This document shows positions 46,453 through 58,061 of a stretch of 64,000 bases of DNA, piece after piece. Made by a program: the position numbers and the translations under genes. The notes beneath the pieces are model-generated. The model was not told the DNA's origin. It saw only the letters and a program-made list of their open reading frames with translations, and did not search any database. Numbering within the stretch: position 1 is the first letter of the stretch; each line of letters starts with the position of its first letter. Source of the DNA: Saccopteryx bilineata (taxonomy: Eukaryota; Chordata; Mammalia; Chiroptera; Emballonuridae); assembly GCF_036850765.1 (NCBI RefSeq), contig NC_089492.1, forward strand, positions 162,624,296 to 162,688,295. The letters are read 5' to 3'.

Positions 46453-46936
46453 ATATAACTCATCAATCTCCCAGGTATTTGTTCAAGAGAAATTAAGATA
46501 TGCTGTATATCCATACAAAAATCTATTTGTATAATTTAGAGTAGCTTTATTGAAAATTGTGAAAAACTGAAAACAAAACACATTCATCAGCTGATGAGTA
46601 GATAAAGCAAACTATGTACCCATTCACACAATGGAATTCTGCTTAGCAATAAAGAGTAATGAATTACACATATTTTTAACAACACAGATGAATCTCAAAG
46701 GCATTAGGCTAAGAAGCCAGATTCATATACAGATTAAATACTGTATGTTTATGTTTTAATTATATCTTACAAAGGCAAAACTACAGGGATAGAAAACAGC
46801 AGTACTAGAAAATAGGGATAGAGGTAGAGAACTGACTACTAAAGGGAATGTAGAAACTCTTTGGTATGATGGAAAATTCTGTATCTTGATATTTGTGTAG
46901 GATAAAAAATTATATAGCTTGCCTAAAGTGGATTTT
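46453..46936 (+). repeat. Old L1 3' ORF2 fragment
   Basis: Wording such as 'ccaggtatttgttcaagaga', 'atggaattctgcttagcaat' and 'aacacagatgaatctcaaa' is late L1 ORF2 of an old subfamily, followed by its 3' part. It continues after the SINE to about 47380. Confidence 0.6.
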
Positions 46937-47326
46937 TTTTTTTTGTATTTTTCTGAAGCTGGAAATGGGGAGAGACAGTCAGACAGACTCCTGCATGCGC
47001 CCGACCGGGATCCACCTGGCACGCCCATCGGGGGTGATGTTCTGCCCACCAGGGGGCGATGCTCTGCCCCTTTGGGGCGTCACTCTGTCACGACCAGAGC
47101 CACTCCAGCGTCTGGGGCAGAGGCCAAGGAGCCATCCCCAGTACCCGGGCCATCTTCGCTCCAATGGAGCCTTGGCTGCAGGAGGGGAAGAAAGAGACAG
47201 AGAGGAAGGAGGGGGTGGGGGTGGAGAAGCAAATGGGCGCTTCTTCTATGTGCCCTGGCCGGGAATCGAACCTGGGTCCCCCGCACGCCAGGCCGACGCT
47301 CTACCGCTGAGCCAACCAGTCAGGGC
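46937..47326 (-). mobile_element. SINE type A, antisense
   Basis: Full-length reverse-complement copy ending 'accagtcagggc'. Perfect 15-base duplication 'cctaaagtggatttt' (46922-46936 and 47327-47341). It has the doubled 'ctctgcccacc' block seen also at 30932 and 13304. Open frames on both strands are artefacts of the GC-rich body. Confidence 0.92.
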
Positions 47327-47341
47327 CCTAAAGTGGATTTT

Positions 47342-47927
47342 AATTGTGTGAAAACTATGCTTAAATAAACTTGATTTAAAAAGTAAACAGGGAGTGGAAT
47401 GAGACTGAGTAGGGAAATTTATGAAACAAGATTGGCAGAAGTTGATCATTGTAGGAGATGAAAGGTAAATTATTATTTTGCTCTTTCTATATTTGTATGT
47501 GTTTATAAATAGAAGTTCTTAAAATCTGAAAATACAATTTAATCTTGAGATATTAATAACCAGAGAAATACAGTATAAATCAATTTACCATAATTACAGT
47601 AAATAAAGAATTACCATAAGAATTATAGGTAGATATAAGCTATTGCTAAAGTTTTGGGTTGAAAGGCAAGTTTAAGTGTAATTTTTTATTTTTTAAAAAA
47701 TATATAAAATAGTACCATGCATGTAAAAATAATTACAGTGTGTTGTGAATTAAAGTTGACAAATCCAATTTTACACTGAGATTTTCAATCATGTAATATA
47801 ATTTTTCTCCCCTGAACAAAACATTTCAGTGGCTTTCGCTCTGAGTAAAGACCAAACTCTGTTCAAGGTCCTACATAATCTAGGCCTTAGCTAACCCACT
47901 GACTTTATTTGTCACTATTTATTCATT
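47342..47927. other. Non-coding stretch
   Basis: The first 40 bases continue the old L1. The remainder has no gene; around 47820-47910 wording such as 'aaagaccaaactctgttcaa' and 'ggtcctacataatctaggcc' matches the 3' region of L2, continuing after the solo LTR (48380-48560, 'tgaaacacaccacgcatgtt', 'cttcacgtctttgttgaaat'). Confidence 0.5.
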
Positions 47928-47932
47928 CTCTT

Positions 47933-48377
47933 TGTTGACCGAGGGCGCACCACGAAGACTCTAGACCCAAGTGTGTGGGTAAAACAGAAGAAAAAGTTTA
48001 TTACACTCGCGAGCAGGCCCAAGGCAAGGAGATGGCCAAGAGCCCCGAACAATCTTCAGCAAGCAAGTTTTATACATTATCTCAGGTCAGGAATTCAGGA
48101 GTCATGAGATAGGGAATTTGCAAGGGCTTTTATACTTTGGTAGGCAAGCAAGCAACCGTTTACAGAAGCTGAGTTGGCAGTTAGTCGTTAACCCTTATCC
48201 TATCTCTATCTTTATCAGGAACACATACCTATTCGCGTAAGCAGGTTGGGGTCCAGCTGCCTCCTGTGAACTAGCTCTAAGCAAATTTCTAAGTGGTTTA
48301 TGGTAGGGAGCGGTCAATTCCTGCTTTCTTTAATTTTAGTCAAAAGGTCAAGCAGAATTTTTCCACTCACGGTTACA
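47933..48377 (-). mobile_element. Solo LTR with 5-base target duplication
   Basis: On the minus strand it begins TGTAACCGTGAG and ends CGGTCAACA, the TG..CA ends of an LTR. A polyadenylation signal AATAAA (plus 'tttatt' near 47998) lies close to the 3' end. The flanking duplication is CTCTT at 47928-47932 and 48378-48382. No internal retroviral sequence adjoins it, so it is a solo LTR left by recombination. It lies inside an L2 fragment. Confidence 0.85.
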
Positions 48378-48382
48378 CTCTT

Positions 48383-48560
48383 CAACATCTTTGCTATTCT
48401 TGAAACACACCACGCATGTTCCCTCCTTGCCATTTTAGCCTTGCTGCACATTTCACCTGAAACTCTTTTTCTCTAAATACGCCAGCAGCTGGCTTCCTTA
48501 CTTCCTTCACGTCTTTGTTGAAATGTCCCCTTATCAGTATGAACTTCCTCTAGCATACTA
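48383..48560 (+). repeat. L2 3' fragment, right of solo LTR
   Basis: The words 'gaaacacaccacgcatgttc' and 'cttcacgtctttgttgaaat' follow the L2 3' consensus and join with the L2 part left of the LTR (47820-47927). Confidence 0.5.
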
Positions 48561-51281
48561 CTATATAAAAATGCGCGTATATATGCAAACACAACATCTT
48601 TGCAATGCTATTCATCTTTTTAACCTAGTCAACTCTCACTCTATTATCCAAGATTTTATCTATAATTCTTTTACCTGGCAATCAGAAATTCAACCCACTG
48701 AGATTAATTTACCATCTTCCTTAACAAAAGGAATGACAGGGGAAATTTTTTTGCCTTTAAATCTTTTGATCCAAAGGTAGTGGCTTACATCGCCTTAATA
48801 TACAACTCTTCCTGGTTCCATCTCATTCCTGTGCATCAACCTCTTTACCTCCTACTTCATACAAGGCAATGTGCTGGGTGATGAAAGGTTCCTGAGAAGA
48901 GTAATGTATGAATAATGTCTTCCAGAGTTTATAATGAAGTTTCAGGAGGTAAGACTTTGCACATATCAAGAGAAATAATAGCACCACCCAGAAAATGGTG
49001 TGAAAAGGAGTAGTAACAATAATTAAGGATTGAGAGCTCAAATTAGAAAAATCACTGGATATTTGAAGATAAGCTTTACAGAGGAAATGGGTTTTGGGCA
49101 GTTTCTAAAAAATGTGCATAAGTGGGAGGTAGTTGAAGACAGTAATATGACTAAGTGAATATAAAACATACAAAGTGTTTGGAAGATATATGGCTGGTGT
49201 GATGAATTTGGGCAATATTGCAGTGGGCACATAAAGCCACAATGTCAAATTGAGGCTCTCTGCATGAGGCAAAAGGTTTCCTGTGCTTCAAATAGGCAGA
49301 ACCAGAATATGCAAACGCTGACCATAGATGTGTTTATTTATGCCCATGTATTCAGTTGGGTATGTGAATGTTAAATAAAACACAATGTGTAATATTTGAT
49401 ATTTGCTTCCTATTTCATCCTTCTACTCTGCTCTTCCTTAAAAAAACAACAAAAAAGTGATGAAGATTGTATGTTTTGCATTTCTTTAAATTTTGGTCAG
49501 CCTACTTTGCATTAAAGCAGAGTTCCCATAAACTATTCTCCACATAGAGTTTAGTCATATTTACATAGCTACTGTGTGATTTATTAACATGTTATACTAT
49601 GTGAAATACAATTAGGCACTCCTACTCAGAGTATTTTGTTTGCTTCATATCCTGGAAAAAGAGCCAGAGTTCATGTATTTGTTTATTTTTCAGATACATT
49701 TTAAAAATCCCCAATGCTTTATTTTTTTTATGAGTCAGAGCCATTAATGAGAGTAAAATCAATACAACTTAGCTATATAAATTCTGTCTAAGAGGGCCCT
49801 TTCCATCCAGAGTGAAAGGTGAAAAAAAAACCCAGGAATTTGTCTTATTCTATGGTCTGTGAGTTAGGAAACATAGGCTTTGTTGACACAGGAAAGGAAG
49901 AGAATCCCCAAGCCAGGGCCTCCCAGAGGGAAATATTTTGTTGTTTCCTGGGGTTTGGCTTCCTGCAGCAGCCAAGTTGTTAACACAAGTGCTGCTGTTC
50001 ATCTGTACAGGCCTTTAAGAGTGGGTAAGATGGGAGTGGGGAGATAGAAGATAGTAGTGGGAAGGTCAAGAGAAGTGGAGGGTGGGGCCTGAGTCCTAAG
50101 TGTTAATACAGATAAGTGCTCTCCAGTGCCTTTCCCACCTCAGTTAAGAAACTCCTGTCAAAGACTTGGAAACTGACCAACCCCATCTTTGTGATCAGTG
50201 GAATTTAGAAGCTGTCCCAGCAACTAGATGAGAGAAAAAGATTTGCATTTAGCTTAAGAAATGGAAGGAATCAGTTCCCAGAGACCTCAAGTAGTTACTA
50301 CCACTTAAATTACATTACGTTAGCCAAGGCAGAAAAACAAAACTACCTTTTATGTATATATAAAATATTATATATATACACATATACATTATATGCCATA
50401 TATATTTCATAGTTAGTTTTATATCAATAACTCCCCTAATAGTAAATAGGCTTGGCTGTGAGAGCTGTCCCTTCGAGATAGCTTAGGAAAAGGAAAGGGA
50501 TGCAACAAGACTGAGTGGAAAGAAATACCGAGAAGCCTGTCTGGTGTGAGTTTCCTGCGGAGTGGGGAAACAGCCAACTCAAGAGCATTTTGATTGGGGG
50601 AGCAAAAACATTTTTGACTGTGGAACAAATACAGCTCTTCTGACCAAAACAAAACAAAAACCTAAGCTCTCTGGTCATGGCAGGCCAGTTCCTGGCATGA
50701 TGCCTGACAAGTGAGTACCCTCCGCAAGTGCTAATCTCACCTACCTCTCCTGTACACTGGTATGCCTTCAAAAATAACTACACTTAATGCATAAAGTTCA
50801 CACTTACACAAAAGACACATTATATATTTACTATTTACTTTATAAAAGTATTTCTGTTTTCCTTCTCAAATTGATTAATACATTTGAACTATTATTCCAC
50901 TTACAACTATCTAATTTGTACATATCTCAGGGACATGCCAGTTAAATAAAGTGAGGCAGAATGATAGACAAATCTAATTTTGATGTATTGAATCGAATAT
51001 TCAATTTCCTTGGAGAGTTGTTTATTTGAAAGGGCCCAAAGGTGAATTCTTTTGATAAAGCATAAACTCTTTCTGAACGGTAAAAAATTTCTGTGAAACT
51101 TGATGACAACTTCTCTTGGACAGAAAAAAGTGCTTGTCAAGTTTCCCAGCAGTGGCATCTGGGCAAAGTTCAGAGAGCACTCAGGAGGTTAAAGGAAATA
51201 ATAGGTTATGGGAGGTGGTGAGCAGATCATCAAGGAAGATGCACAAAATTATGATTTTCTATTTTAAAAATATAAAAAATA
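48561..51281. other. Non-coding stretch, mostly unassigned
   Basis: No gene is supported. 48800-49250 resembles an old interspersed repeat ('tgtgctgggtgatgaaagg', 'gcacataaagccacaatg'). 49850-50200 is relatively G-rich single-copy-like DNA. 50340-50410 is an AT/TA-rich low-complexity patch. Confidence 0.4.
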
Positions 51282-51293
51282 TATATTCTGATA

Positions 51294-51332
51294 ATCTAAA
51301 GGTCCCTGGTTCGATCCCGGGTTTCAGCACCA
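51294..51332 (+). other. 3' half of tRNA-Phe including CCA, joined to an LTR
   Basis: These 39 bases match nucleotides 38-76 of mammalian tRNA-Phe(GAA): the 3' side of the anticodon stem, variable loop, T arm with ggttcgatccc, acceptor strand and the CCA end. One difference is seen (A for G at tRNA position 70). CCA is not encoded in vertebrate tRNA genes, so the source was mature tRNA. The match starts just after position 37. The 5' half is absent, so this is not a tRNA gene. Two bases (aa) separate CCA from the LTR end, the normal gap between a retroviral LTR and its primer site. Confidence 0.85.
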
Positions 51333-51334
51333 AA

Positions 51335-51650
51335 TGATAGAATCAATCGGAGTCCGAAAGACTAGTGTAACAGGCTTTATTGAAAGGAAACCTGCTGGGC
51401 TGTCTCATAAGAGAGAGCAGCCCCTGGTTCTCTAATAGGTAGGGTTAAATAGGAGATGTGAGGGTGGGGGCTGGTGGTCATTAAGGAAAAATGCAGCTTT
51501 CAGCGATTTAGGTAAGATTAACCGTAAATAAACTAGGCGACTGTCCATATCCGGGTTAGTCACCCAGATGTCTGGGGGAAGGTGATCTGGAACATCTAGT
51601 TTGTCAATGTCCCTTCATCCACGAGGAGGGGGTCATGGCCCCCACCTACA
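51335..51650 (-). mobile_element. LTR of a tRNA-Phe-primed class I-like ERV
   Basis: Minus strand starts TGTAGGTGGGGGCC and ends TTCTATCA, followed by TT and an 18-base primer site complementary to tRNA-Phe. AATAAA is present (plus 'tttatt' near 51378) and TATTTAA (plus 'ttaaata' near 51445) may serve as the TATA-like box. The TT spacer and layout suit gammaretrovirus-like elements. There is no second LTR and no gag beyond the primer site. No 4-6 base integrase-type duplication is visible. Confidence 0.8.
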
Positions 51651-51665
51651 ACCGTATTATATTCT

Positions 51666-54600
51666 ATAATTTATATTATAAACATTTTATTTTTCAGATT
51701 TTGATTGAGTTTTTCTCACACATGTCCTAGTTGCATTTTAGAAACTGAAAATGCATGAATGACTCAATATGGAGAGCAGTCCATATGAAACTTCACATTA
51801 CATATGAAGGCAAGATAAAAGATGATAAATGATACTTCAAGCCATATGAAAAGATAAGGGCACTGAAAGGAGTATATAGCTTGAGAAGGAACCACAACCC
51901 CCTGGGAAGCACCAGCAGTTAAGGGCTAGCAATAGAGAATAGACTGGGAAGTCTATTCCTAGAGGAGGAAAAGGAGGAAAGGAGGAGACTGTGGTATCAC
52001 AGGAAGCCAGTGCATGGAGCCCTTAAAGGAGAGAGTGGTCAGCCAGGTTAATGGCTGCAGTTCAGTCAAGTTAGATAAAGACTGAGAGGGATCCTTTGGA
52101 TTTAGCAATCATGAGATCATTGAGGACTGACTGTGGACAGACCAGTGTCAGTGTGAAAGGACAATGAACTTGGAAAAAGGTGGCCCATGCCTCTTGAACT
52201 TCAGCTGTCCCAAAGAGGCTGTTGATAATCAACTGGTGGCTCTCTCCTTGAAACTAAATTCCCCTGAAAACCTGAAGAGAAGGTAGTATGTTGCTGTTTA
52301 AGAACAATGTGTTCAGAGATACATAAGGAGATGGCAAAGATGTCTTACTATGGGAAATACAACAAAGATAACTTTGTATTCTTGACTTAATGGAGCATCT
52401 CAACTTGCCTGCAAAAAGTTTTCTTGTAAGTAAATTTTATGCTTTTCTCAGTAAGTAATTCTAAATTTTTTTAATTCTACATGCTGGTGACACTACCATA
52501 ATCTGAGACAATTTGTAGACAATGCTTTCACACAATTCTCGTTCAACACAATTTCTATGTCCTTGTCACTTGAGAATCCCTAAATCTATATTAATTACAT
52601 GTACTCATTGGTGGTTCATTTATTTACATTTATTCAATAAGCACTTATTGAAAGAAATCATTATTTGGGGCACTCTGGGAGATAACCGAGATGAGTATGG
52701 AATGCACCTAAACAACTGACTAGATTAAATAAAATAGGTAATAAAAAACTACAGGTGATAGAATTAAATACATGCCATAAAATGTATACAAGCAACTTCT
52801 TAAAAGAATATAAACAAAATCATAACTGGCTCTAATGCAGGGTGTGAGGCTAGATTCCAAATGTCTCAAGAAGGTGTGTTAGGTACCTATGGCTTTTCTT
52901 TCTCTGTCACTATTCTTATACATTTTATTTATTAAATCTTTAAATACTTTTAGCTCTTTTTTGAAATAATTCCCAAGCTTTTCAAACCCCAGAGTCTAAT
53001 ATCTGGGCTGCTGTAAGTGCAAACATTAACGTAAAAATGTTTCTCAAGTGAATACAACACCGCATAGGTTTGGTGAGTATTAGGTTGTAGAAATGCTGTC
53101 AGACCTTTCTTTTGACAGTGAATACATGGACTGTGTTTGAGGTCAGAACACATGATGCTTCTGATGAATGGGCAACACAATTTGCCCCTGGCCTCCCAGT
53201 CACGCTGGGAGAATTTCCAGACAGTACCTCCAAGAGTGTGCATATATATCCTGTTTCAGCTTGCAAAGGTATTGCCATTAATACAAACATAGCTGACAAG
53301 CAAAAGGTGATGCAAAACTGCACAATATGGCTTGGGAAGTCAGGAAAGTTGATTAACTGTTATTTCCTGATCTATAAATCATTGCTCTCCAACCTCTTTG
53401 TGTACTATCCATAAAATATTGGCTGTGGGCCTTTGTTATAAAAGAACATCTCATTTTTAAAATAAACTTGTAAATAATAATTAATATCCTACAATAAAAG
53501 AGTATCCTGTTATAAACCATGCAAAATCGGGTTACATATTTTACAGCTTTTGTATTCAATAGCTGCCCACATGTATACACCTGTGTATCTTACTCGGCAC
53601 TTCATTAAGGCTTCACACCTCAGAATATTCATTTGCATTAAAAGTTAATATGCCAATAAAGTTACTATGTATTCATATTAATCACCTCTACTTAAGAAAT
53701 AATAATAATGATGATGCTAATACACATGCAGGGCACTTTCAAATTATAAAACTTTCATATTAATTTTATCATTTGATTCACATAACAATCAGTTATAATT
53801 TCCGAATGGAAAGTAATATTGAAGGAGAGTAACTTGTTCAAAATCACACCATGGATAAATAACAAAAATGCAAATGTATTGTAGGAGTCATGACTTTTAG
53901 TAGCTTCCTATATGGTTGTCTTCTGAGGACATTTTATTACTAAAAGTGAGTTCCATGGACCAGTAACATTGGCATCTCCTAGCAGCTTATTAGAAGTGTA
54001 GAATCTCTGGTTCCATTCTAGGAAGACTGAATCTGAATCTGCATCTTTACAAGATTAGCATATGTACATTAAAATTTGAAAATAAATGAAATAATCTCAT
54101 GATTAGTTATTCAATGGATGATTGAAATGATCATTTATTCAGCACATGTTTAGCAAGTACCTGTTAAGTAATACTTACCTAATAACTATGATTTGATAAG
54201 TTTAATTGATAATAGTTGCAAATTTAACATTTTTGGAATTACTAAAACATTCAGGTACGGCTCTAGGTATAGCTGTCTACTGCTTAATGATTTTGACTGA
54301 CATCATAAGTCAACTCAGTCAAACATCTAGTTGATTTTAAAAAAAGCTTTTACAATGAAATTGTTTAAAAGGTAAAAATGCATTTTGAAGTGCTACTTTT
54401 CTTTAATAATAATCACCTGCTACACACAAGACCATTGCACAGCAGTCATAGTTGGTACTCTCCAGAATTCAACACTGGATTTACCATTGAGAAGATGGTC
54501 AAAAATAGTCAGATAAATTAATGAATCAGTAAATGAATAATTTGGGGAGATTGGAAAATTATATTCCAGATATTGTTTGCATAATATTCCCCATTTACTT

Positions 54601-56007
54601 TATTTGATTATTTAGCTAGCTTTTGTGGGGGTGGGGGAATCTTCTGAATATATTTCCTCCTAAATTCTGTATTCAGACTAAAAGGTCTGCTGGTTATTGC
54701 TATAACTGATTATTGTTGTTTATTTAAGTAAAAATTCAGTTTTTAGGACTTTGAAAGGGTGGTTAAAAGAGGTAATTACTCAATAAATTTTATTTAAAAC
54801 AGGTAAATACCATGAAGGAGACATTAAACTAGAAATAAATGTGGATTTCAGAAACCTGGGAAAAAACAGAATCAGAATTGAAATACTACCTCAAGGGGTT
54901 GTTTAAGACTTCAAGCTAGTTTTTTTATTAATAAGAGTTGTTTCTTTTTTTTTCTTTGTGTTTTAGAACACACTGTATGCTTTCCTTTTCTCTCTTTCAT
55001 TTACCCCTTATTTAGCTATTTTATCTATCCTTTTTATTCAGAACCCATATGACCAAATGTATTTATATGACTGTATCCTCTTTTGCTTTATTTGTATTAA
55101 TGCCAAAATTTACATTTATTTATTTAATTTTGTCAGTACCTAAAGCACAACATACTTTTGCTTCATTAAAATAGTTTATAACTAGATAACAACAAAGACA
55201 AACATTTAGACAATTTGGTCATTCGGGAGGTTTGAAGAGTCACATGGATTGTCATATGCCACCAACTGACCACCAATATATCAACAAGATGGTCTGAGTT
55301 TTGAATCAACTATTCCATGGATGATGTTACAATGTATAGACATGGCCTTATTGTTTCTATAAAAACCTTTCATTCAGGAGAGTCTGATTTTCGTAGCTGA
55401 CATTGCTAATCTTAACGAGCCATTTTAGTGGTCTCCACATTAAAAAAATAACTATGTAAAGCCCCATTTTTCTTCATAACTGTGAAGTTATGAAATCAAG
55501 GTTATAAGATTTATTGCTTACAATATACAAAGTTTCTGTTGCAATAGGTGTTACGTTGCATTAACAGAGATGCTATACATCTCTAAATAGCTTTTTGCTA
55601 TGACATAATAAAATGTTATAATCAGTGGAAGTTTTTGAATGTTATACAGATTTGGAATTCCATATAAAAGTTCAGAAAAATACATTAAATTCATACTCTT
55701 TTAAGAGGCATAAAATCTGATTTTTATCTTTGCCACTGGCTACCCATTTGACTTAGAGAAAAATCATAAAATTATAAGGTGAGGAGTATCTGAAATTCAA
55801 GTATATGTATTTTCATTTTGTATACTGGTAAGTTCTTAAAGGATTTAATTGACTTACAGATTGAAATGCTAGAAGAATGGAACATAAAAAGAAGACAAAT
55901 ACTACAATATTTTTTTAAAAGACCTTTAATGCAGGGATGTTTTAACTGATCCCAATATTTGGGCATTTTCTCTGACTCTAAGTATTTCTGGGAATAAAAA
56001 CAAAGAT
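51666..56007. other. Non-coding stretch with old repeats
   Basis: No gene is supported. 51880-52200 is an ancient repeat of the class seen at 60745 ('aatggctgcagttcagtcaa', 'gatttagcaatcatgagatc'). 53720-53880 is an antisense MIR ('aggagagtaacttgttcaa', 'aatcacaccatgg'). 52900-53420 and 53900-55770 have no recognisable content; they are AT-rich and single-copy-like. Confidence 0.45.
53720..53880 (-). repeat. MIR SINE, antisense
   Basis: 'gcagggcactttcaaatta', 'tgattcacataacaatca', 'gagagtaacttgttcaaaa' and 'tcacaccatggataaata' follow the reverse-complement MIR. Confidence 0.5.
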
Positions 56008-56022
56008 AGAAATGCATCCATA

Positions 56023-56567
56023 GTGCCATTTATGACAACATGGATGAAACTTGAGAACATTATACTAAGTAAAATAAGTAAATCAGAAAAAGCTAAGAAC
56101 TATATGACTTGACACATAGATGGGACATAAAACTGATACTCAGGGACATCAATAAAAATAAAGTGGTTACCAGGGGAAAGGTTTTGAGTAGGGGAGTAAA
56201 GAAACAAATACTATATTTATTGCTCCATAAGACACACTATTCCCCCCAAAAGTGGGGGGGAGGAAATGCTTGTGTGTCTTATGGAGCAAAAAATATATTA
56301 TTTTATTAAATATTTTAACACATCGTTTGGTTCAGAATATTTTTTTCTTAGTTTTCTCCTTAAAACCCTAGGTGTGTCTTATGGTCAGGTGTATCTTATG
56401 GAGTGAAAAATATGGTATATGGTGACAGAAAGGTTTGACTTTGGGTGATGGACATACAATGCAATCAACAGTTCAAATGCTATGGAGATGTTCACCTGAA
56501 ACCTATGTACTCTTATTGGTCAATGACATCCCATTAAATTTAATTTTCTAAACTAAATTAAAAAAAA
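56023..56567 (+). mobile_element. 5'-truncated L1 with target duplication
   Basis: L1 late ORF2 and 3' UTR ('aacttgagaacattatacta', 'aataagtaaatcagaaaaag', 'gactttgggtgatgg', 'atgacatcccattaaattt') ending in an A run. Perfect 15-base duplication 'agaaatgcatccata' at 56008-56022 and 56568-56582. A MITE sits inside at 56211-56415, so real L1 length is about 340 bases. Confidence 0.88.
56211..56415. mobile_element. TA-flanked MITE with 'ccataagacac' ends
   Basis: The left end 'ctatatttattgctccataa' continuing gacacac, and the right end 'gtgtatcttatggagtgaa' continuing aaatatgg, are inverted repeats. TA lies just outside each end (56209-56210 and 56416-56417). About 205 bases, no coding capacity. 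The outer 'ccatattt' and inner 'taagacrcac' resemble the ends of the element at 26111-35981, so the two may share a transposase family. Confidence 0.7.
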
Positions 56568-56582
56568 AGAAATGCATCCATA

Positions 56583-57158
56583 ATTTTTTAAGTTTTTCAA
56601 CCCAAATTTTCCAAGAAATTTGTGTATTTATTTCAAGGTAATCAATCCTGCTTCCAAATGCCAAACAGAAAGAACTGGATGTCTACCATGATTAGTTGCC
56701 ACTCTTTATGCTGCTGCTACATGGTCTAATGAATTTCTATTTATGGCTGTTCCCTTCCTTGGTTAGCCAATGTAATATGCTTGGATCTCTAAGGTTATGA
56801 TTGTGTTTAGCTTATGTGTCTGCACTTAGCCATTCTTCTTGAAGTATTCTAACTGGAGCTATGCAAGATTGCCTGGGCCTAAGGAAGTTTCTAGCTTCAG
56901 CCACAAGTTGGGCCATTACCAGCTTCCTTGGAAAACCTCCAGCTTCTTTTTTTCCCTATGGATTTATTATGGGGTCCCTGGATGTATTTGAATTCCAGTG
57001 ACTCTTAAACAGGATTATTTCTAACAGTAATATCAAACTTTGAATGAGTCTCATTTCTTCTTCTTCCAAGACTTTTGATTTTATGTATCTTTACCCACTT
57101 CCTTCCTAAGACTAAGCATTGTGTACCAAGAGAAATTGGGAGAAGCTGTTTCTTGAGG
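56583..57158. other. Non-coding stretch
   Basis: No gene or named repeat; pyrimidine-rich in 56900-57100. Confidence 0.45.
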
Positions 57159-57299
57159 CTTTAAAGCAGTGGTCCCCAACCCCCAGGCCACGGACCAGTA
57201 CTGATCTGTGGGCCATTTGGTACCGGTCTGCAGAGAAAGAATAAATAACTTACATTATTTCATTTTATTTATATTTAAGTCTGAACGATGTTTTATTTA

Positions 57300-57680
57300 T
57301 TTTTTTTAATTTTTTTTTGTATTTTTCTGAAGTTGGAAATGGGGAGGCAGTCAGTCAGACTCCCACATGCGCCCGACCGGGATCCATCCAGCATGCCCAC
57401 CAGGGGGCGATGCTCTGCCCATCTGGGTCATTGCTCTGTTGCAACCAGAGCCATTCTAGCACCTGAGGCAGAGGCCATGGAGCCATCCTCAGCACCCGGG
57501 CCAACTTTGCTTCAATGGAGTCTTGGCTGTGGGAGGGGAAGAGAGAGACAGAGAGGAAGGAGAGGGGGAGGGGTAGAGAAGCACAATGGGCGCTTCTCCT
57601 GTGTGCTCTGGCCGGGAATCGAACCCGGGACTCCAGCATGCCAGGCCGACGCTCTACCACTGAGCCAACTGGCCAGGGCC
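57300..57680 (-). mobile_element. SINE type A, antisense (left of a pair)
   Basis: Full reverse-complement copy ending 'actggccagggcc'. Its 5' end abuts the A-rich tail of the second copy, so it inserted into that tail. The outer duplication 'gatgttttattt' (57287-57298 and 58063-58074) belongs to the pair or to the right copy. Confidence 0.88.
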
Positions 57681-58061
57681 TATTTTTTATTTTTATTTTT
57701 GTATTTTTCTGAAGTTGAAAATGGGGAGGCAGTCAGTCAGACTCCTGCATGCGCCCGACCAGGATCCAACCAGCATGCCCACCAGGGGGTGATGCTCAGC
57801 CCATCTGGGGTGCCGCTCCATTACAACCAGAGCCATTCTAGTGCCTGAGGCAGAGGCCATAAAGCCATCCTCAGCGCCTGGGCCAACTTTACTCCAATGG
57901 AGCCTTGGCTGCAGGAGGGGAAGAGAGAGACAGAGAGGAAGGAGAGGGGGAAAGGTGGAGAAGCAGATGGGTGCTTCTCCTGTGTGCCCTAGCCAGAAAT
58001 CGAACCCGGGACTCCTACATGCCAGGCTGACGCTCTACCACTGAGCCAACTGGCCAGGGCC
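57681..58061 (-). mobile_element. SINE type A, antisense (right of a pair)
   Basis: Second full reverse-complement copy, same orientation, ending 'tggccagggcc' at 58061. Several substitutions distinguish it from the left copy ('gccctagccagaaatcgaac'), so the pair is not a recent tandem duplication. Confidence 0.88.

Noticed and set aside
50340..50410. AT-rich patch as a regulatory or origin-like element
   Set aside because: Simple TA-rich low complexity with no supporting motif.
51294..51332. Functional tRNA-Phe gene
   Set aside because: The 5' half is absent and CCA is present in the DNA, which points to copied mature tRNA rather than a gene.
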